From assembly GCF_000469305.1 (NCBI RefSeq), contig NZ_KI270996.1:1-45531 (forward strand): a stretch of 45,531 bases of DNA, in the 5' to 3' direction. Each line of letters starts with the position of its first letter. The first letter of the stretch is position 1. The stretch comes from Faecalitalea cylindroides ATCC 27803 (GTDB lineage: Bacteria; Bacillota_I; Bacilli_A; Erysipelotrichales; Erysipelotrichaceae). Made by a program: the position numbers and the translations under genes. Below the pieces are notes generated by a model, which was given only the letters and a program-made list of their open reading frames with translations, made no database searches and was not told where the DNA came from. This document shows, piece by piece, positions 9,434 to 18,555 of the stretch.

Positions 9434-10054
9434 ATTCGAATGAAATGGTCCAGATCCAATAATCTTCATCTTCTCCTATTGTACTTCTAACTTTGTCTAA
9501 ATTATAGAAGTCATCTAGTTCTGGTCTTACGTCCTTATCCTGTGGATAACAACAATATGCAAATACTGGTGTTTCCTTGGTTACATCTAAATCAACAGTT
9601 CCTATTTCGTCTACTTGTGAAACATAATTTACCCCATAAGTCTTTTTATTCTTTTCAATATCTATATGGTGATAAGTGCTCGCAAAGTTTTTATTAGTCA
9701 TACCAAGTATGACTCGGCTTTCACATGTTCCCAAAATTGAAATTTCAATTGGTTTTGTATATTATTGAATTTCAATTTCACTCTTATAATGACTAATCCA
9801 TTCCCCATTTATATATTGATAAAATTTAAAATACATTGTTTGGATATTTTCTTTTATCTTGATATCATAGACAAAACCATTACGTCCACCACCTAATGCA
9901 TATAAAAAGAATTCCTCTTTTTCTGTTTGTGCTCATACCATTGGATCGTTGATTTTTCAATAACTTCTTCAGATTGATCAACTTCAGAAACATTATATGT
10001 TGCACAACCAACCAAAACCAAACATAAGCTAAGAAGCATCAATCCTTTTTTCAT
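9432..10054 (-). pseudogene. degenerate lipoprotein gene (one frameshift, one nonsense codon)
   Basis: An intact start region remains: AGGAGGTGATTCCT before an ATG at 10054, then a lipoprotein signal peptide MKKGLMLLSLCLVLVGC with lipobox LVGC. This frame ends after about 52 residues. The continuation lies in another frame (EEFFLYALGGGRNGFVYDI and on), so one indel is needed, most likely near the T5 run at 9918-9922. The second frame then meets a single TAA at 9762-9764 and afterwards stays open to 9432, ending in DEDYWIWTISFE. The original protein would have been about 207 residues, secreted and lipid-anchored, function unknown. A sequencing error could explain one lesion but hardly both. 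Confidence 0.72.
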
Positions 10055-10139
10055 AGGAATCACCTCCTCAATTAAATTAAACCATATTAATTAAATAAAT
10101 TTGTTAGCATTTTCTAAACGGTTGTTGAAATGGAAAATT

Positions 10140-10172
10140 GGTCAAAAGAAAAGCGAAGACTAGCTTCGCTTT
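10140..10172 (-). terminator. terminator of the smc-ftsY-ylxM-ackA-nrnA unit
   Basis: The stem AAAGCGAAG/CTTCGCTTT with a 5-nt loop overlaps the nrnA stop codon and is followed on the minus strand by TTCTTTT. Confidence 0.72.
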
Positions 10173-11086
10173 GATAATATATCAATAATTTCATGAACTT
10201 GATCCAGTGTTAGATTTTTGATACCACTGGCGCATTCATGACCACCACCATGATATTCCACAGCGACATCACGAATTGGAATCGTTCTTGAACGTAAAGA
10301 AGCACTATAGTGAATGCCATCTTCCATTTGTGTAAATAAGGCCCAAATTTCAATTTCATCAATGCCACTTAGAACATATACTTTCTCTTTAGCTTGAGAA
10401 AAAGTAAGTCCTGCTTCTTCATATTCTTTTTGATCAATGATCGCATACATAAACTTATTTGAAACAGTTGCATGCTTACGAACAAGAGTTTCATATTGAT
10501 AATCTAATAAAGAGCTGTTAAAGTTAACTCTTTCTGCTTCGATCACATCCACACCTTGTGAATAAAGATACTTAGCAGCATCATAGGTTTGTTCTCTGAC
10601 CGTTGAGATCGTAAAACGAATATTATCCGCAATTAGCCCTTCATAAATCAACTGGGCACTTTGTTTTGGCAAATAAGCTTGAATATGATCAAAATATAAA
10701 GCTAACATCTCACACGTTGCACTTGCATGATCATCGATCCATTCTTGATCACAGAATGATTCAACTTGAACGTGATGATCGACTCGGCATGTTTGTTTAC
10801 AAAGAGTAAATCTTTGATCATCTACACGAGATGCATTGGATGTATCTAAAATAATTCCTAAAGAATCTTTTAAAACATCTTCCGTCACTTCATCCATTTG
10901 AAACCCTAGTTTATTCGACAGAGAATTGTTCTGACCTAAACAATATATCTGTTTTTGAGGATAACGATTCTTTAGCCATAAAGAAAATCCTAATTGAGAA
11001 CCCAGAGCATCCATATCTGGAAACACATGGCGAAATAATACGATGGTTGAATGTTGTTCAATTAAATCGATTAGCCAATTAGGCAT
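10160..11086 (-). CDS. nrnA: DHH/DHHA1 phosphoesterase, NrnA-type oligoribonuclease/pAp phosphatase
   Basis: Degrades 2-5 nt RNA oligomers and dephosphorylates 3'-phosphoadenosine 5'-phosphate. DHH motifs are HVFPDMDALGSQ (motif I), ILDTSNASRV (motif II) and RVDHH (motif III). A C-terminal DHHA1 domain ends in HGGGHECASG, the RNA-binding GGGH motif. The 308-residue length is typical. The start overlaps the end of ackA by 8 nt, so it is translationally coupled and last in the operon. Some relatives hydrolyse c-di-AMP-derived pApA, which is an alternative substrate here. Confidence 0.88.
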   Translation of the reverse strand: MPNWLIDLIEQHSTIVLFRHVFPDMDALGSQLGFSLWLKNRYPQKQIYCLGQNNSLSNKLGFQMDEVTEDVLKDSLGIILDTSNASRVDDQRFTLCKQTCRVDHHVQVESFCDQEWIDDHASATCEMLALYFDHIQAYLPKQSAQLIYEGLIADNIRFTISTVREQTYDAAKYLYSQGVDVIEAERVNFNSSLLDYQYETLVRKHATVSNKFMYAIIDQKEYEEAGLTFSQAKEKVYVLSGIDEIEIWALFTQMEDGIHYSASLRSRTIPIRDVAVEYHGGGHECASGIKNLTLDQVHEIIDILSKRS

Positions 11087-12278
11087 TGTTTACCAAGTCC
11101 TTATAAGCATCACGTGCAATCATTAATTCTTCATTTGTAGGAATCAACCATACTTGCATCTTGCTGGCATCACTAGATAGTTTTGCTTCTTTTCCACGAA
11201 TGCCTTCATTTAATTCAACAGGAACATCTACACCAAAAACTTTTAAACCATCGCAAATCTTTTGGCGCATTTTCCAATCATTTTCTCCAATACCACCAGC
11301 AAATACGATAGCATCAGCGCCACCCATTAATCCATAATATCCACTTACAGTTTCAACGATTCTTGAAACATACATTTTCTGAGTAAGAATGGCTCTTTCA
11401 TTTCCTTCATCTGCTGCTTTTTCAACATCACGTCCATCGCTGGAAATACCGCTAATTCCTAACATACCTGATTTTTTATTTAAGATGTTATCTACTTCAT
11501 CTGGTGTATAACCATATTTTTTCTGAAGATAGATAACGATAGCTGGATCGATGTCTCCACTGCGAGTTCCCATCATGATTCCTGATAAAGGTGTAAATCC
11601 CATAGATGTTTTAAATGATTTACCATTCTTAACAGCTGTAATGCTGGCACCATTACCTAGATGGCAAGTGATAATATTCATTTCTTCAACAGGTTTGTTT
11701 AAGATCTCAGCCAATCGATATGTTAGATACATATGACTTGTTCCGTGCATACCATAACGACGAATTTTGTCTTTTGTATAATATTCGTATGGAATCGGAT
11801 AGATGTAGTTTTCTTCAGGCATGCTTTGATGGAAAGCTGTATCAAATACAAAAGTATGAGAACAGTTTGGCAAAGCTTTCTTAAATGAAAAATATCCTGT
11901 TAGACCAGCTGGGTTGTGCAGTGGAGCTAATTCGCTGCATTCTTCTATCTTATCTACAACATCCTGACTTGCTGGTACAGATTTAGCATAATACTCACCT
12001 GCATGAACCATACGATGTCCGATGGCTTTGATATCATCCAAACTGTTTACGACCTTGTGTTCGATCAAAGCATTGATCAAATGTTCTACGGCTTGTGCAT
12101 GATCCTCAATATCCTGTACAGTCTCAAACTTTTCTCCATTTACTTTCATTCCAAAGATTGAATCTTTTAAACCGATTCGCTCAACGTTTCCCTGTGCCAA
12201 GACTTCTTCTTCTGGCATCTTGAAGACCTGGAACTTCAAAGATGAACTTCCTGCATTAACACTCATTACAATAGACAT
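11079..12278 (-). CDS. ackA: acetate kinase
   Basis: Transfers phosphate between acetyl phosphate and ADP, giving ATP in fermentation. Family segments visible are MSVNAGSSSLKF at the N-terminus, VFDTAFHQSMPE (catalytic Asp and Arg region), YGMHGTSH, CHLGNGAS and GGIGEND near the C-terminus. The 399-residue length is standard. AGGAGG at 12289-12294, 10 nt from the ATG at 12278, supports this start. A second in-frame ATG 12 nt on is less likely. The gene sits between ylxM and nrnA. In many Firmicutes ylxM is instead followed by ffh. Confidence 0.95.
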   Translation of the reverse strand: MSIVMSVNAGSSSLKFQVFKMPEEEVLAQGNVERIGLKDSIFGMKVNGEKFETVQDIEDHAQAVEHLINALIEHKVVNSLDDIKAIGHRMVHAGEYYAKSVPASQDVVDKIEECSELAPLHNPAGLTGYFSFKKALPNCSHTFVFDTAFHQSMPEENYIYPIPYEYYTKDKIRRYGMHGTSHMYLTYRLAEILNKPVEEMNIITCHLGNGASITAVKNGKSFKTSMGFTPLSGIMMGTRSGDIDPAIVIYLQKKYGYTPDEVDNILNKKSGMLGISGISSDGRDVEKAADEGNERAILTQKMYVSRIVETVSGYYGLMGGADAIVFAGGIGENDWKMRQKICDGLKVFGVDVPVELNEGIRGKEAKLSSDASKMQVWLIPTNEELMIARDAYKDLVNNA

Positions 12279-12292
12279 TTTCTTTTTTCCTC

Positions 12293-12577
12293 CTATAATA
12301 TCTCCTGTATTTTTTCCAAAAGGATCGAATCATCCTTAATTAATTCAAAAACTTGATTTCGATGTTCGATGTAATGGATACAGTCTTCATATTTCTGTAA
12401 CGCATTGCATCCTTTATGTACCGCATCCAATACGGCAGCACGAGAAATAGAAAGTTCTTCGCTGATTTCTGCATAGGAGAAGTCTTCCTGAAAATACAAT
12501 TGAAGGATCTCCTGTTGACGTTTTGTCAGTAAAGAGCCATATATATCATAAAGTTCATTATAATAAACTTTATTCAT
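12293..12577 (-). CDS. ylxM: YlxM/UPF0122 helix-turn-helix protein
   Basis: A 94-residue sigma-70 region-4-like helix-turn-helix protein of the YlxM family, which is genetically and physically linked to the signal recognition particle in Gram-positive bacteria. The core LLTKRQQEILQLYF, then SYAEISEELSISRAAVLDAV, is the family signature. The start overlaps the ftsY end by 8 nt. Its place directly after ftsY, the SRP receptor gene, fits an SRP role. Whether it binds DNA is not known from sequence. Confidence 0.88.
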   Translation of the reverse strand: MNKVYYNELYDIYGSLLTKRQQEILQLYFQEDFSYAEISEELSISRAAVLDAVHKGCNALQKYEDCIHYIEHRNQVFELIKDDSILLEKIQEIL

Positions 12578-13535
12578 CCGAATCCATACCTTTCGTGATT
12601 CCCATCAAGAAAGCATTGATATCAAAACTTTTTAGATCTTCCGGTTTTTCACCTAAGCCCAAGAAGCGAACTGGTAAATGTAACAAATCTCGAATAGCCA
12701 AGACTACCCCACCCTTTGCGGTACCATCCATTTTGGTCAGGACGATTCCACTTACATCTGTAGCCTCTAAAAAGATCTTTGCCTGTGAAATACCATTCTG
12801 TCCAGTTGTCGCATCAAGAACAAGCCATACTTCATGAGGTCCACCTTCAATTTCTTTTGAAACGACACGACGCATCTTAGAAAGTTCATTCATTAAGTTT
12901 GTCTTATTTTGTAAACGACCGGCTGTATCACAAATCAAAATATCAACGTTATGTTCCTTGGCATAACGACAACCATCCACGATCACACTGCTTGGATCTT
13001 GATTTGGTTTTCCTTTAATACATGGAACGCCTAATCGATTTGCCCATGTATCAATTTGATCAATAGCGCCAGCCCTAAAAGTATCGGCAGCCACCACAGC
13101 TACTGATTTTTGTTGTTGAAGATAGTGACGGATCAATTTAGCCGAAGTTGTTGTTTTCCCTGATCCATTAACACCAACCATTAAGATAACTGTAGGACCA
13201 TCTTCGTTATAATTGATTGGCGCATCCTGTTCTTCATCATAAAAATCATAAAGAATACTGATCAAATAATCCTCCATTGAATCATAGTTCTTCAAATCTT
13301 TGGCATTGGATTCAAACGCATCTACGATTTTTTGAGCTGTATGAATACCAACATCGCTTTCCAATAGTATCACCATGATTTCTTCTAATAATTCATCATT
13401 GATTCCATGAAAATTATTAGATAGAGCTCTTAATCTATCACCAAAGCTTTTCTTTGAACGATCAAGCCCACTCAAATATTTGTCTTTATCTTCATTTTTA
13501 ATAAATGCTTCTTTAATCTTCTGAAAGAAAGCCAT
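12570..13535 (-). CDS. ftsY: signal recognition particle receptor FtsY
   Basis: The SRP GTPase that docks ribosome-SRP complexes at the membrane. The NG domain is complete: G1 GVNGSGKTTTSAKL near residue 115, AADTFRAGAIDQ, DTAGRLQNK (G3), TKMDGTAKGG (G4) and GLGEKPEDL. The N-terminal acidic A domain is short, as usual in Firmicutes. Total length is 321. The ATG overlaps the smc stop (TAATG), so the two are coupled. Confidence 0.95.
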   Translation of the reverse strand: MAFFQKIKEAFIKNEDKDKYLSGLDRSKKSFGDRLRALSNNFHGINDELLEEIMVILLESDVGIHTAQKIVDAFESNAKDLKNYDSMEDYLISILYDFYDEEQDAPINYNEDGPTVILMVGVNGSGKTTTSAKLIRHYLQQQKSVAVVAADTFRAGAIDQIDTWANRLGVPCIKGKPNQDPSSVIVDGCRYAKEHNVDILICDTAGRLQNKTNLMNELSKMRRVVSKEIEGGPHEVWLVLDATTGQNGISQAKIFLEATDVSGIVLTKMDGTAKGGVVLAIRDLLHLPVRFLGLGEKPEDLKSFDINAFLMGITKGMDSDE

Positions 13536-16468
13536 TATTGTTCTGCCTCCTTGTCTGTATAATGGATTGCATCTTTCAATTGTACACGCAACAGTTTAGA
13601 TACACCATCTTTTTGCATGGTTACACCATACAAAGTATCACATTGTTCCATAGTTCCTGGCCTATGTGTTACCACAATAAATTGAGACTGACCACGATAA
13701 TGTGATAAATACTTCGCAAATCGTTCAACATTAGCCTGGTCTAATGCCGCTTCCACCTCATCGAAAATACACAATGGTATCGTTCTTGCCTTTAATATCG
13801 CAAACAAGACACTGATTGCGATCAAAGCTTTTTCTCCACCCGAGAACGCCTGAATGTTTTTAACAAGCTTGCCTGGTGGCTGGACATCAATATCAATACC
13901 AGTATTCAAGATATCATCTGGATCCACCATGGAAAGTTTTGCCTTACCTCCACCAAACATAGATTTAAAGATTCCATCCAGCTCTGCATTGATCTTATCA
14001 AACATATCTTTGAATTGCGTGATCATTGTTTGATCCATTTCATCAATAGCCGCTAAGATCTGTTCACTGGCTTTTTCCAAATCTTCTTTTTGACTTGTCA
14101 TGAAATCAAAGCGTTCCTTGATTTCTTCATATTCTTTTGGTGCATCAAGGTTAACATTTCCTAATTTATTAATTTCCTGACGTAAGAATAAAACTCTTTC
14201 TTTGGCCTGTTCAATATCGATATCTTCTTTTTGCGATTTCGCATTTTCATAGGTCATTTGATAATCAGTATTTAAACGCATCAATGCGTTTTCTAAATAC
14301 GTTTGTTGTTGAGTAAGCTTTAATTCATCTTGATGAATCTCGCTTTGTAAAGAACTCATTTCACGTCTTGTCAAACGAACTTGATTTTCCATTTCTTCGA
14401 CTTGATTGCCCTTATTAAAACGTTTTTGACGAAGAGATTGCATATTTGATGTAATTTCATCAATACGTGCATGCATCTTAGACATCAAAACGACAATTTC
14501 ATCTTCAACAAATTCTTTAGATTCATCTAATTCTACACCTAACTGATTCAGTTCAGCTGCATAGTCATCATACTTTTGTTTTTTTGTAGCCAATATATTT
14601 TCTAATTTAGCTTGTTCAATTTGTAAATGGACACATGTATCCGTTTCATCATCAAGGCGAGTATTTAATACACGGACTTCTTCTTTTAAAGTATCAACCT
14701 TTAATTTCTGACCATCAATTTGAGACTGAATCGATTCAATTTGAGAACGAATGGTCATTGGAGTTGTCTGATTTTTGGTAATACCACCTGTCATACTACC
14801 ACCCGTATGAACAATATCGCCATCTAAAGTTACAACTTTAATTTGATAATTTAACATTTTGGCAGCTTCGTTGGCATTTTCCAATGTATCAATTACCAAT
14901 ACATTTCCCAACAGACGATCTCTTAGATCCCCATATTTTTCATCGCAGTCTACTAAATTGCATGCCCAATCGATAAATCCATTACAATTTGAAGCAATGA
15001 GTTGTTGATTATTTGAAGCAAAACGAGGTTTACATACAGTCATTGGTAAGAACGTTGCACGCCCACTGCGATTTTTCTTAAGAAAGCGAATGGCTTCTCG
15101 TGCAGATCTTTCATCTATTGTGACAATATTATAAACACTACCGCCTAAAGCCGCATTAATTGCATTCGCCATATTATTATGCGCCTTCAGCAATTCACTG
15201 ATAACCCCTTCGATCCCAGATAAAGAACGTCTGGCACTCATAATGGCTCGTACACCAGCTTGATGCTGGAATGGCTGTTTGGCAAGATTTTCCAAGATCT
15301 GTTTTTGATTTAACAACTGTTGATATACATCATTAGCCTGTCGAAATTCATACTCTGCTCTTTGTGTTTTTGATTTTAAATCATTCATGCTCTTAGTATG
15401 AAGTTCTAATTCAGCCTTTTGTTTATCAAAACGAGCTTTACGATCAAAATACTCAAAGCGAGCTTCATCTACTAATGTTTTTAACTGTTCTTTTCGTTTA
15501 GCATTATCTGCCATAGACATCGCATATTTACGTTTTTCATCCAGTTCGACCTTCCTTTTTTCCAACTGGTAACTTTCTTCCATAGCTTTTGTATATTCGC
15601 CTTGAAGCTCATTGATTTGTTTATCTAAAGCATACATCTCTTTTCTTAGATCCATGATATCCAGATCTTGTTTAGATAAAGATGCTTCTTTTGAAGTATA
15701 GATCGTTTTGTTTTCAAACAAAGATTTCTGTAATTTTTCTATTTGTGAATTTAAAGATTCAATCTCTTCCGCAAGAACACTAATTTCTATTTTAGAAAGT
15801 TCTTCTCTTAATTTAAGAAATTTTTCAGCTTTCTTAGCTTGTCTTGATAATGGCGTTAATTGTCTTTCTAATTCATCTAAGATATCTTGTAAACGATCTA
15901 AATTTTCTTTTGTTTGATTTAATTTATTTAAAGAAATTTTCTTACGCTTTTTATACTTAGATACACCCGCTGCCTCTTCAAATAATAAACGTCTATCTTC
16001 TGGTTTTGCATCCGCAAAAGAAGAGATATTCCCCTGTGTGATGATACTCAATGAATCTCTTCCCAATCCTGTATCCATTACCAGATCTGTTATATCTTTT
16101 AAACGGCACGGTGTTTTATTGATAAAATAACTAGCCTCATTGGTAGAACGCTGTAATTGACGAGTTATTTCAATTTCCTCAAATGGAGAATCAAATACTT
16201 TTGTAGAATTATCAAACACAAGAGTAACTTTCGCCATATTTACAGGTTTACGATATTCACTACCAGAGAAAATAATATCTGCCATTGAACTACCTGAACG
16301 AAGTGATTTAACACTTTGTTCACCAAGTACCCATCGTATCGCATCGTTAACATTGCTCTTACCACAACCATTTGGTCCAACGATACCAGTAATATCATTT
16401 TCAAATTGAATGATCGTCTTATCGGCAAAACTCTTGAATCCTTGAAGTTCGATTCTTTTTAAAAACAT
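13535..16468 (-). CDS. smc: chromosome segregation protein SMC (short-armed)
   Basis: The condensin ATPase that loops and compacts the chromosome. The N-terminal ABC half has Walker A GPNGCGKSN near residue 33. A coiled coil follows, then a hinge at about residues 400-560 (GVRAIMSARRSL to GGSMTGG), the returning coil, and a C-terminal head with signature FSGGEKALIAI and Walker B PLCIFDEVEAALD. At 977 residues it is roughly 200 shorter than the approximately 1186 of Bacillus subtilis. Head and hinge look complete, so the loss falls in the coiled-coil arms. It is first gene of the smc-ftsY-ylxM-ackA-nrnA run. Confidence 0.94.
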   Translation of the reverse strand: MFLKRIELQGFKSFADKTIIQFENDITGIVGPNGCGKSNVNDAIRWVLGEQSVKSLRSGSSMADIIFSGSEYRKPVNMAKVTLVFDNSTKVFDSPFEEIEITRQLQRSTNEASYFINKTPCRLKDITDLVMDTGLGRDSLSIITQGNISSFADAKPEDRRLLFEEAAGVSKYKKRKKISLNKLNQTKENLDRLQDILDELERQLTPLSRQAKKAEKFLKLREELSKIEISVLAEEIESLNSQIEKLQKSLFENKTIYTSKEASLSKQDLDIMDLRKEMYALDKQINELQGEYTKAMEESYQLEKRKVELDEKRKYAMSMADNAKRKEQLKTLVDEARFEYFDRKARFDKQKAELELHTKSMNDLKSKTQRAEYEFRQANDVYQQLLNQKQILENLAKQPFQHQAGVRAIMSARRSLSGIEGVISELLKAHNNMANAINAALGGSVYNIVTIDERSAREAIRFLKKNRSGRATFLPMTVCKPRFASNNQQLIASNCNGFIDWACNLVDCDEKYGDLRDRLLGNVLVIDTLENANEAAKMLNYQIKVVTLDGDIVHTGGSMTGGITKNQTTPMTIRSQIESIQSQIDGQKLKVDTLKEEVRVLNTRLDDETDTCVHLQIEQAKLENILATKKQKYDDYAAELNQLGVELDESKEFVEDEIVVLMSKMHARIDEITSNMQSLRQKRFNKGNQVEEMENQVRLTRREMSSLQSEIHQDELKLTQQQTYLENALMRLNTDYQMTYENAKSQKEDIDIEQAKERVLFLRQEINKLGNVNLDAPKEYEEIKERFDFMTSQKEDLEKASEQILAAIDEMDQTMITQFKDMFDKINAELDGIFKSMFGGGKAKLSMVDPDDILNTGIDIDVQPPGKLVKNIQAFSGGEKALIAISVLFAILKARTIPLCIFDEVEAALDQANVERFAKYLSHYRGQSQFIVVTHRPGTMEQCDTLYGVTMQKDGVSKLLRVQLKDAIHYTDKEAEQ

Positions 16469-16582
16469 GGATTCACCTCATTCTAAACCACTAAACATTA
16501 TAGCAAGAAACCCTCTTTTTTAGAATATGTAGCCACAAAAATTAACACTCTTCTAAACTTTATCAACAAAGTTCAAAAGAAA

Positions 16583-16608
16583 AGAAGAAGAATTTCAATC
16601 CTTCTTCT
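16583..16608 (-). terminator. possible terminator after the 153-residue membrane protein gene
   Basis: An 8-bp repeat AGAAGAAG/CTTCTTCT with a 10-nt loop is followed on the minus strand by a T-rich stretch. The stem is AT-rich and the loop long, so the call is weak. Confidence 0.35.
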
Positions 16609-16635
16609 AATTTAAACATATATCTTAAAACTCAG

Positions 16636-17097
16636 TCATTCATCTGTTTGCTCTGTAGAAAGACTTTTATCTGTTTTCCCTTTTCGAAAATATGCCAAAC
16701 CTATTCCTATTATAACAAAATAAGCTGGTAAAAAATCAATCTCAGAAATGATTATTGAAATTATATTTACGTATGTTGGCCATGGAAGAGTCCATTGAAG
16801 TAAAGGAATCATGCACCAAGGCATCATAAAAATTGTATATGAGATCAATAACGCTACAAATACTATGAATATTTTAAAATTTGTTTTTTGAAGTCCTAGA
16901 AATCGAATTAAAGACCATCCTAAACACAAAGAACAGAACGGCATTACAAGCGGTCGATTTACCCATAACAAATATCCAAGTTGATATGATGTTTGCATTT
17001 GTCGAAGTTGTATATATTCTAAAATATCAAATAATGGCAAGGACAAGGCAAAAACGAGCACAAGAATTAAATATAAAGTACGATGCTGTTGTTTCAT
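16636..17097 (-). CDS. four-helix membrane protein, unknown function
   Basis: 153 residues with about four hydrophobic segments (starting near residues 6, 43, 73 and 118) and a charged, Lys/Glu-rich C-terminal tail. No family is recognised with confidence. The ATG at 17097 is preferred over the upstream in-frame start because GGGAGG (17105-17110) sits 7 nt ahead. It lies upstream of smc on the same strand, with over 160 nt between. Confidence 0.72.
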   Translation of the reverse strand: MKQQHRTLYLILVLVFALSLPLFDILEYIQLRQMQTSYQLGYLLWVNRPLVMPFCSLCLGWSLIRFLGLQKTNFKIFIVFVALLISYTIFMMPWCMIPLLQWTLPWPTYVNIISIIISEIDFLPAYFVIIGIGLAYFRKGKTDKSLSTEQTDE

Positions 17098-17214
17098 GAA
17101 TATTCCTCCCTTCAAAATTAGCTCTAAATTCTTTATAACAAATAAATAATGAACCCTGTTAGATAGATTTCATTATATAGTAAATAAAATCAACCTTTTA
17201 TAGACGGTTGCATA

Positions 17215-17535
17215 CTAAAATTTATCTCGGTTAAATTTTATCTCTGCATGTACAAAAAGAAACATTCCTGTAACGAAACCAACAGCTAGAAAAAGAATGC
17301 CATATGATACATTTGTAAAGTAATTGATTAACCACATAAAAATGAAACTTAGGCCAACGATTATCAGTGCCACACCTATTTCTGCACAATATATTTTTCT
17401 ATCTTGATCTCTTACTCTTTTATAATGGTACCTACGAATTAAAGAAATCTTTTGTTTTTTCCAAATTAAGTATCCACATACAATTAAAATTGATCCTAGA
17501 GATATATTCATAATTAATGTAAATAACCATTCCAT
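17215..17535 (-). CDS. small membrane protein, DUF3784-like
   Basis: 106 residues with three hydrophobic helices (about 5-24, 51-72 and 77-96). A basic cytoplasmic loop after helix 1 contains RRYHYKRVRDQDRK. Length and layout resemble DUF3784 proteins of Firmicutes, but the assignment is tentative. TAGGAG six nt before the ATG supports the start. Confidence 0.62.
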   Translation of the reverse strand: MEWLFTLIMNISLGSILIVCGYLIWKKQKISLIRRYHYKRVRDQDRKIYCAEIGVALIIVGLSFIFMWLINYFTNVSYGILFLAVGFVTGMFLFVHAEIKFNRDKF

Positions 17536-17738
17536 AGAATTCTCCTAAAGCGATAGCTTATATTAATTAAACATTATTCTTTATATTATTTTGCTCTATA
17601 CAGTATAGAATACTTATCTCACCATCATTCAATATTATTATATAATAACGCTATATAAAAATAAATCATCGCAAGAGATGCAACAAAAAAATAGTTTTAA
17701 TATGTCATCGTTTGATAATCAAATCTTTTTTTTAATAG

Positions 17739-17767
17739 TTGAAAAAGTTAACAATTAAGCCTATAGT
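17739..17767 (+). promoter_or_regulatory. promoter of trhA giving a leaderless transcript
   Basis: TTGAAA (17739-17744) and TATAGT (17762-17767) are spaced by 17 bp. The ATG of the hemolysin III gene begins 7 nt after the -10 box. There is no SD sequence in between. Confidence 0.65.
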
Positions 17768-17773
17768 ATACCT

Positions 17774-18433
17774 ATGAAAAAAAGTAAAAGTATGAAATAC
17801 ACATATCCATTACGCTTTTCTGAAGAAGTTGGTAACTCAATCAGTCATGGTGTAATGGGTCTATTATTGTTGTTTACCTTGCCATATTATTCTATATACG
17901 CATATCTAAAAGGTGGTCCAAAATTCGCAACTGGAATCGCAATTTACTTTATTTGCCTTATCTTCATGTTCATGGTTTCATGCCTGTATCATGCTATGAA
18001 ACATGAAAGTATGCATAAATATGTGTTTAGAAAACTCGATCACATTATGATCCTTCTTGCGATTGCCGGAACATATACACCTATTTGCTTAACTTTAATG
18101 GATGATTTTACTGGAATTATAATCCTTGTCATTGAATGGATCATGGTTTTATTTGGTATTTTATTAAAATCAATTGCAAAGAACAGTCATCCAATTTTAT
18201 CAATGGTCATTTATATGGTTATGGGATGGCTTGCGATTTTTGTAATTCCTGTATTGATTCAAAAAAGTTCACCAATCTTCTTAGGACTTATTATTGCAGG
18301 AGGTGTTCTTTATACGATTGGTGTGTTCTTTTATTCCAAACCACAAAAATATATGTTTCACTTTACCTGGCACATTTTTATTGTTCTTGCATCGATTTGT
18401 CATTTAATCGCAATCTTATATTTCATGATTTAA
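17774..18433 (+). CDS. trhA: hemolysin III / TrhA-type membrane protein
   Basis: A seven-helix membrane protein of the PAQR/hemolysin III family (219 residues). Family hallmarks are ISHGVMG, SCLYHAMKHE, FRKLDHIMILLAIAGTYTP and the C-terminal FHFTWHIFIVLAS with its conserved His. The His and Asp residues form the predicted metal site of PAQR proteins. Members affect membrane energetics and lipid homeostasis; true haemolysis is doubtful for most. The gene stands alone with its own promoter and a strong terminator. Confidence 0.9.
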   Translation: MKKSKSMKYTYPLRFSEEVGNSISHGVMGLLLLFTLPYYSIYAYLKGGPKFATGIAIYFICLIFMFMVSCLYHAMKHESMHKYVFRKLDHIMILLAIAGTYTPICLTLMDDFTGIIILVIEWIMVLFGILLKSIAKNSHPILSMVIYMVMGWLAIFVIPVLIQKSSPIFLGLIIAGGVLYTIGVFFYSKPQKYMFHFTWHIFIVLASICHLIAILYFMI

Positions 18434-18440
18434 TCTATTA

Positions 18441-18480
18441 AAAAGATGGATATCAAAATTGACTAGATATCCATCTTTTA
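18441..18480 (+). terminator. intrinsic terminator of trhA
   Basis: A perfect 13-bp stem AAAGATGGATATC/GATATCCATCTTT with an 11-nt loop is followed by a T/A-rich run. Confidence 0.8.
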
Positions 18481-18555
18481 TATTTTCGAATTTTTTATTT
18501 GCGAACAATCATTTTATCTTAAACACATAGACATCAATATTTAATCATTGACCAT

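Noticed and set aside
9432-9734. Independent 100-residue gene
   Set aside because: Its frame continues upstream through a single TAA into the rest of the lipoprotein sequence. The apparent start is a TTG without an SD, so it is the 3' part of a pseudogene.
9762-9764. Programmed recoding of the TAA in the lipoprotein gene
   Set aside because: There is no selenocysteine or read-through signal, and a separate frameshift is also needed, so decay is the simpler explanation.
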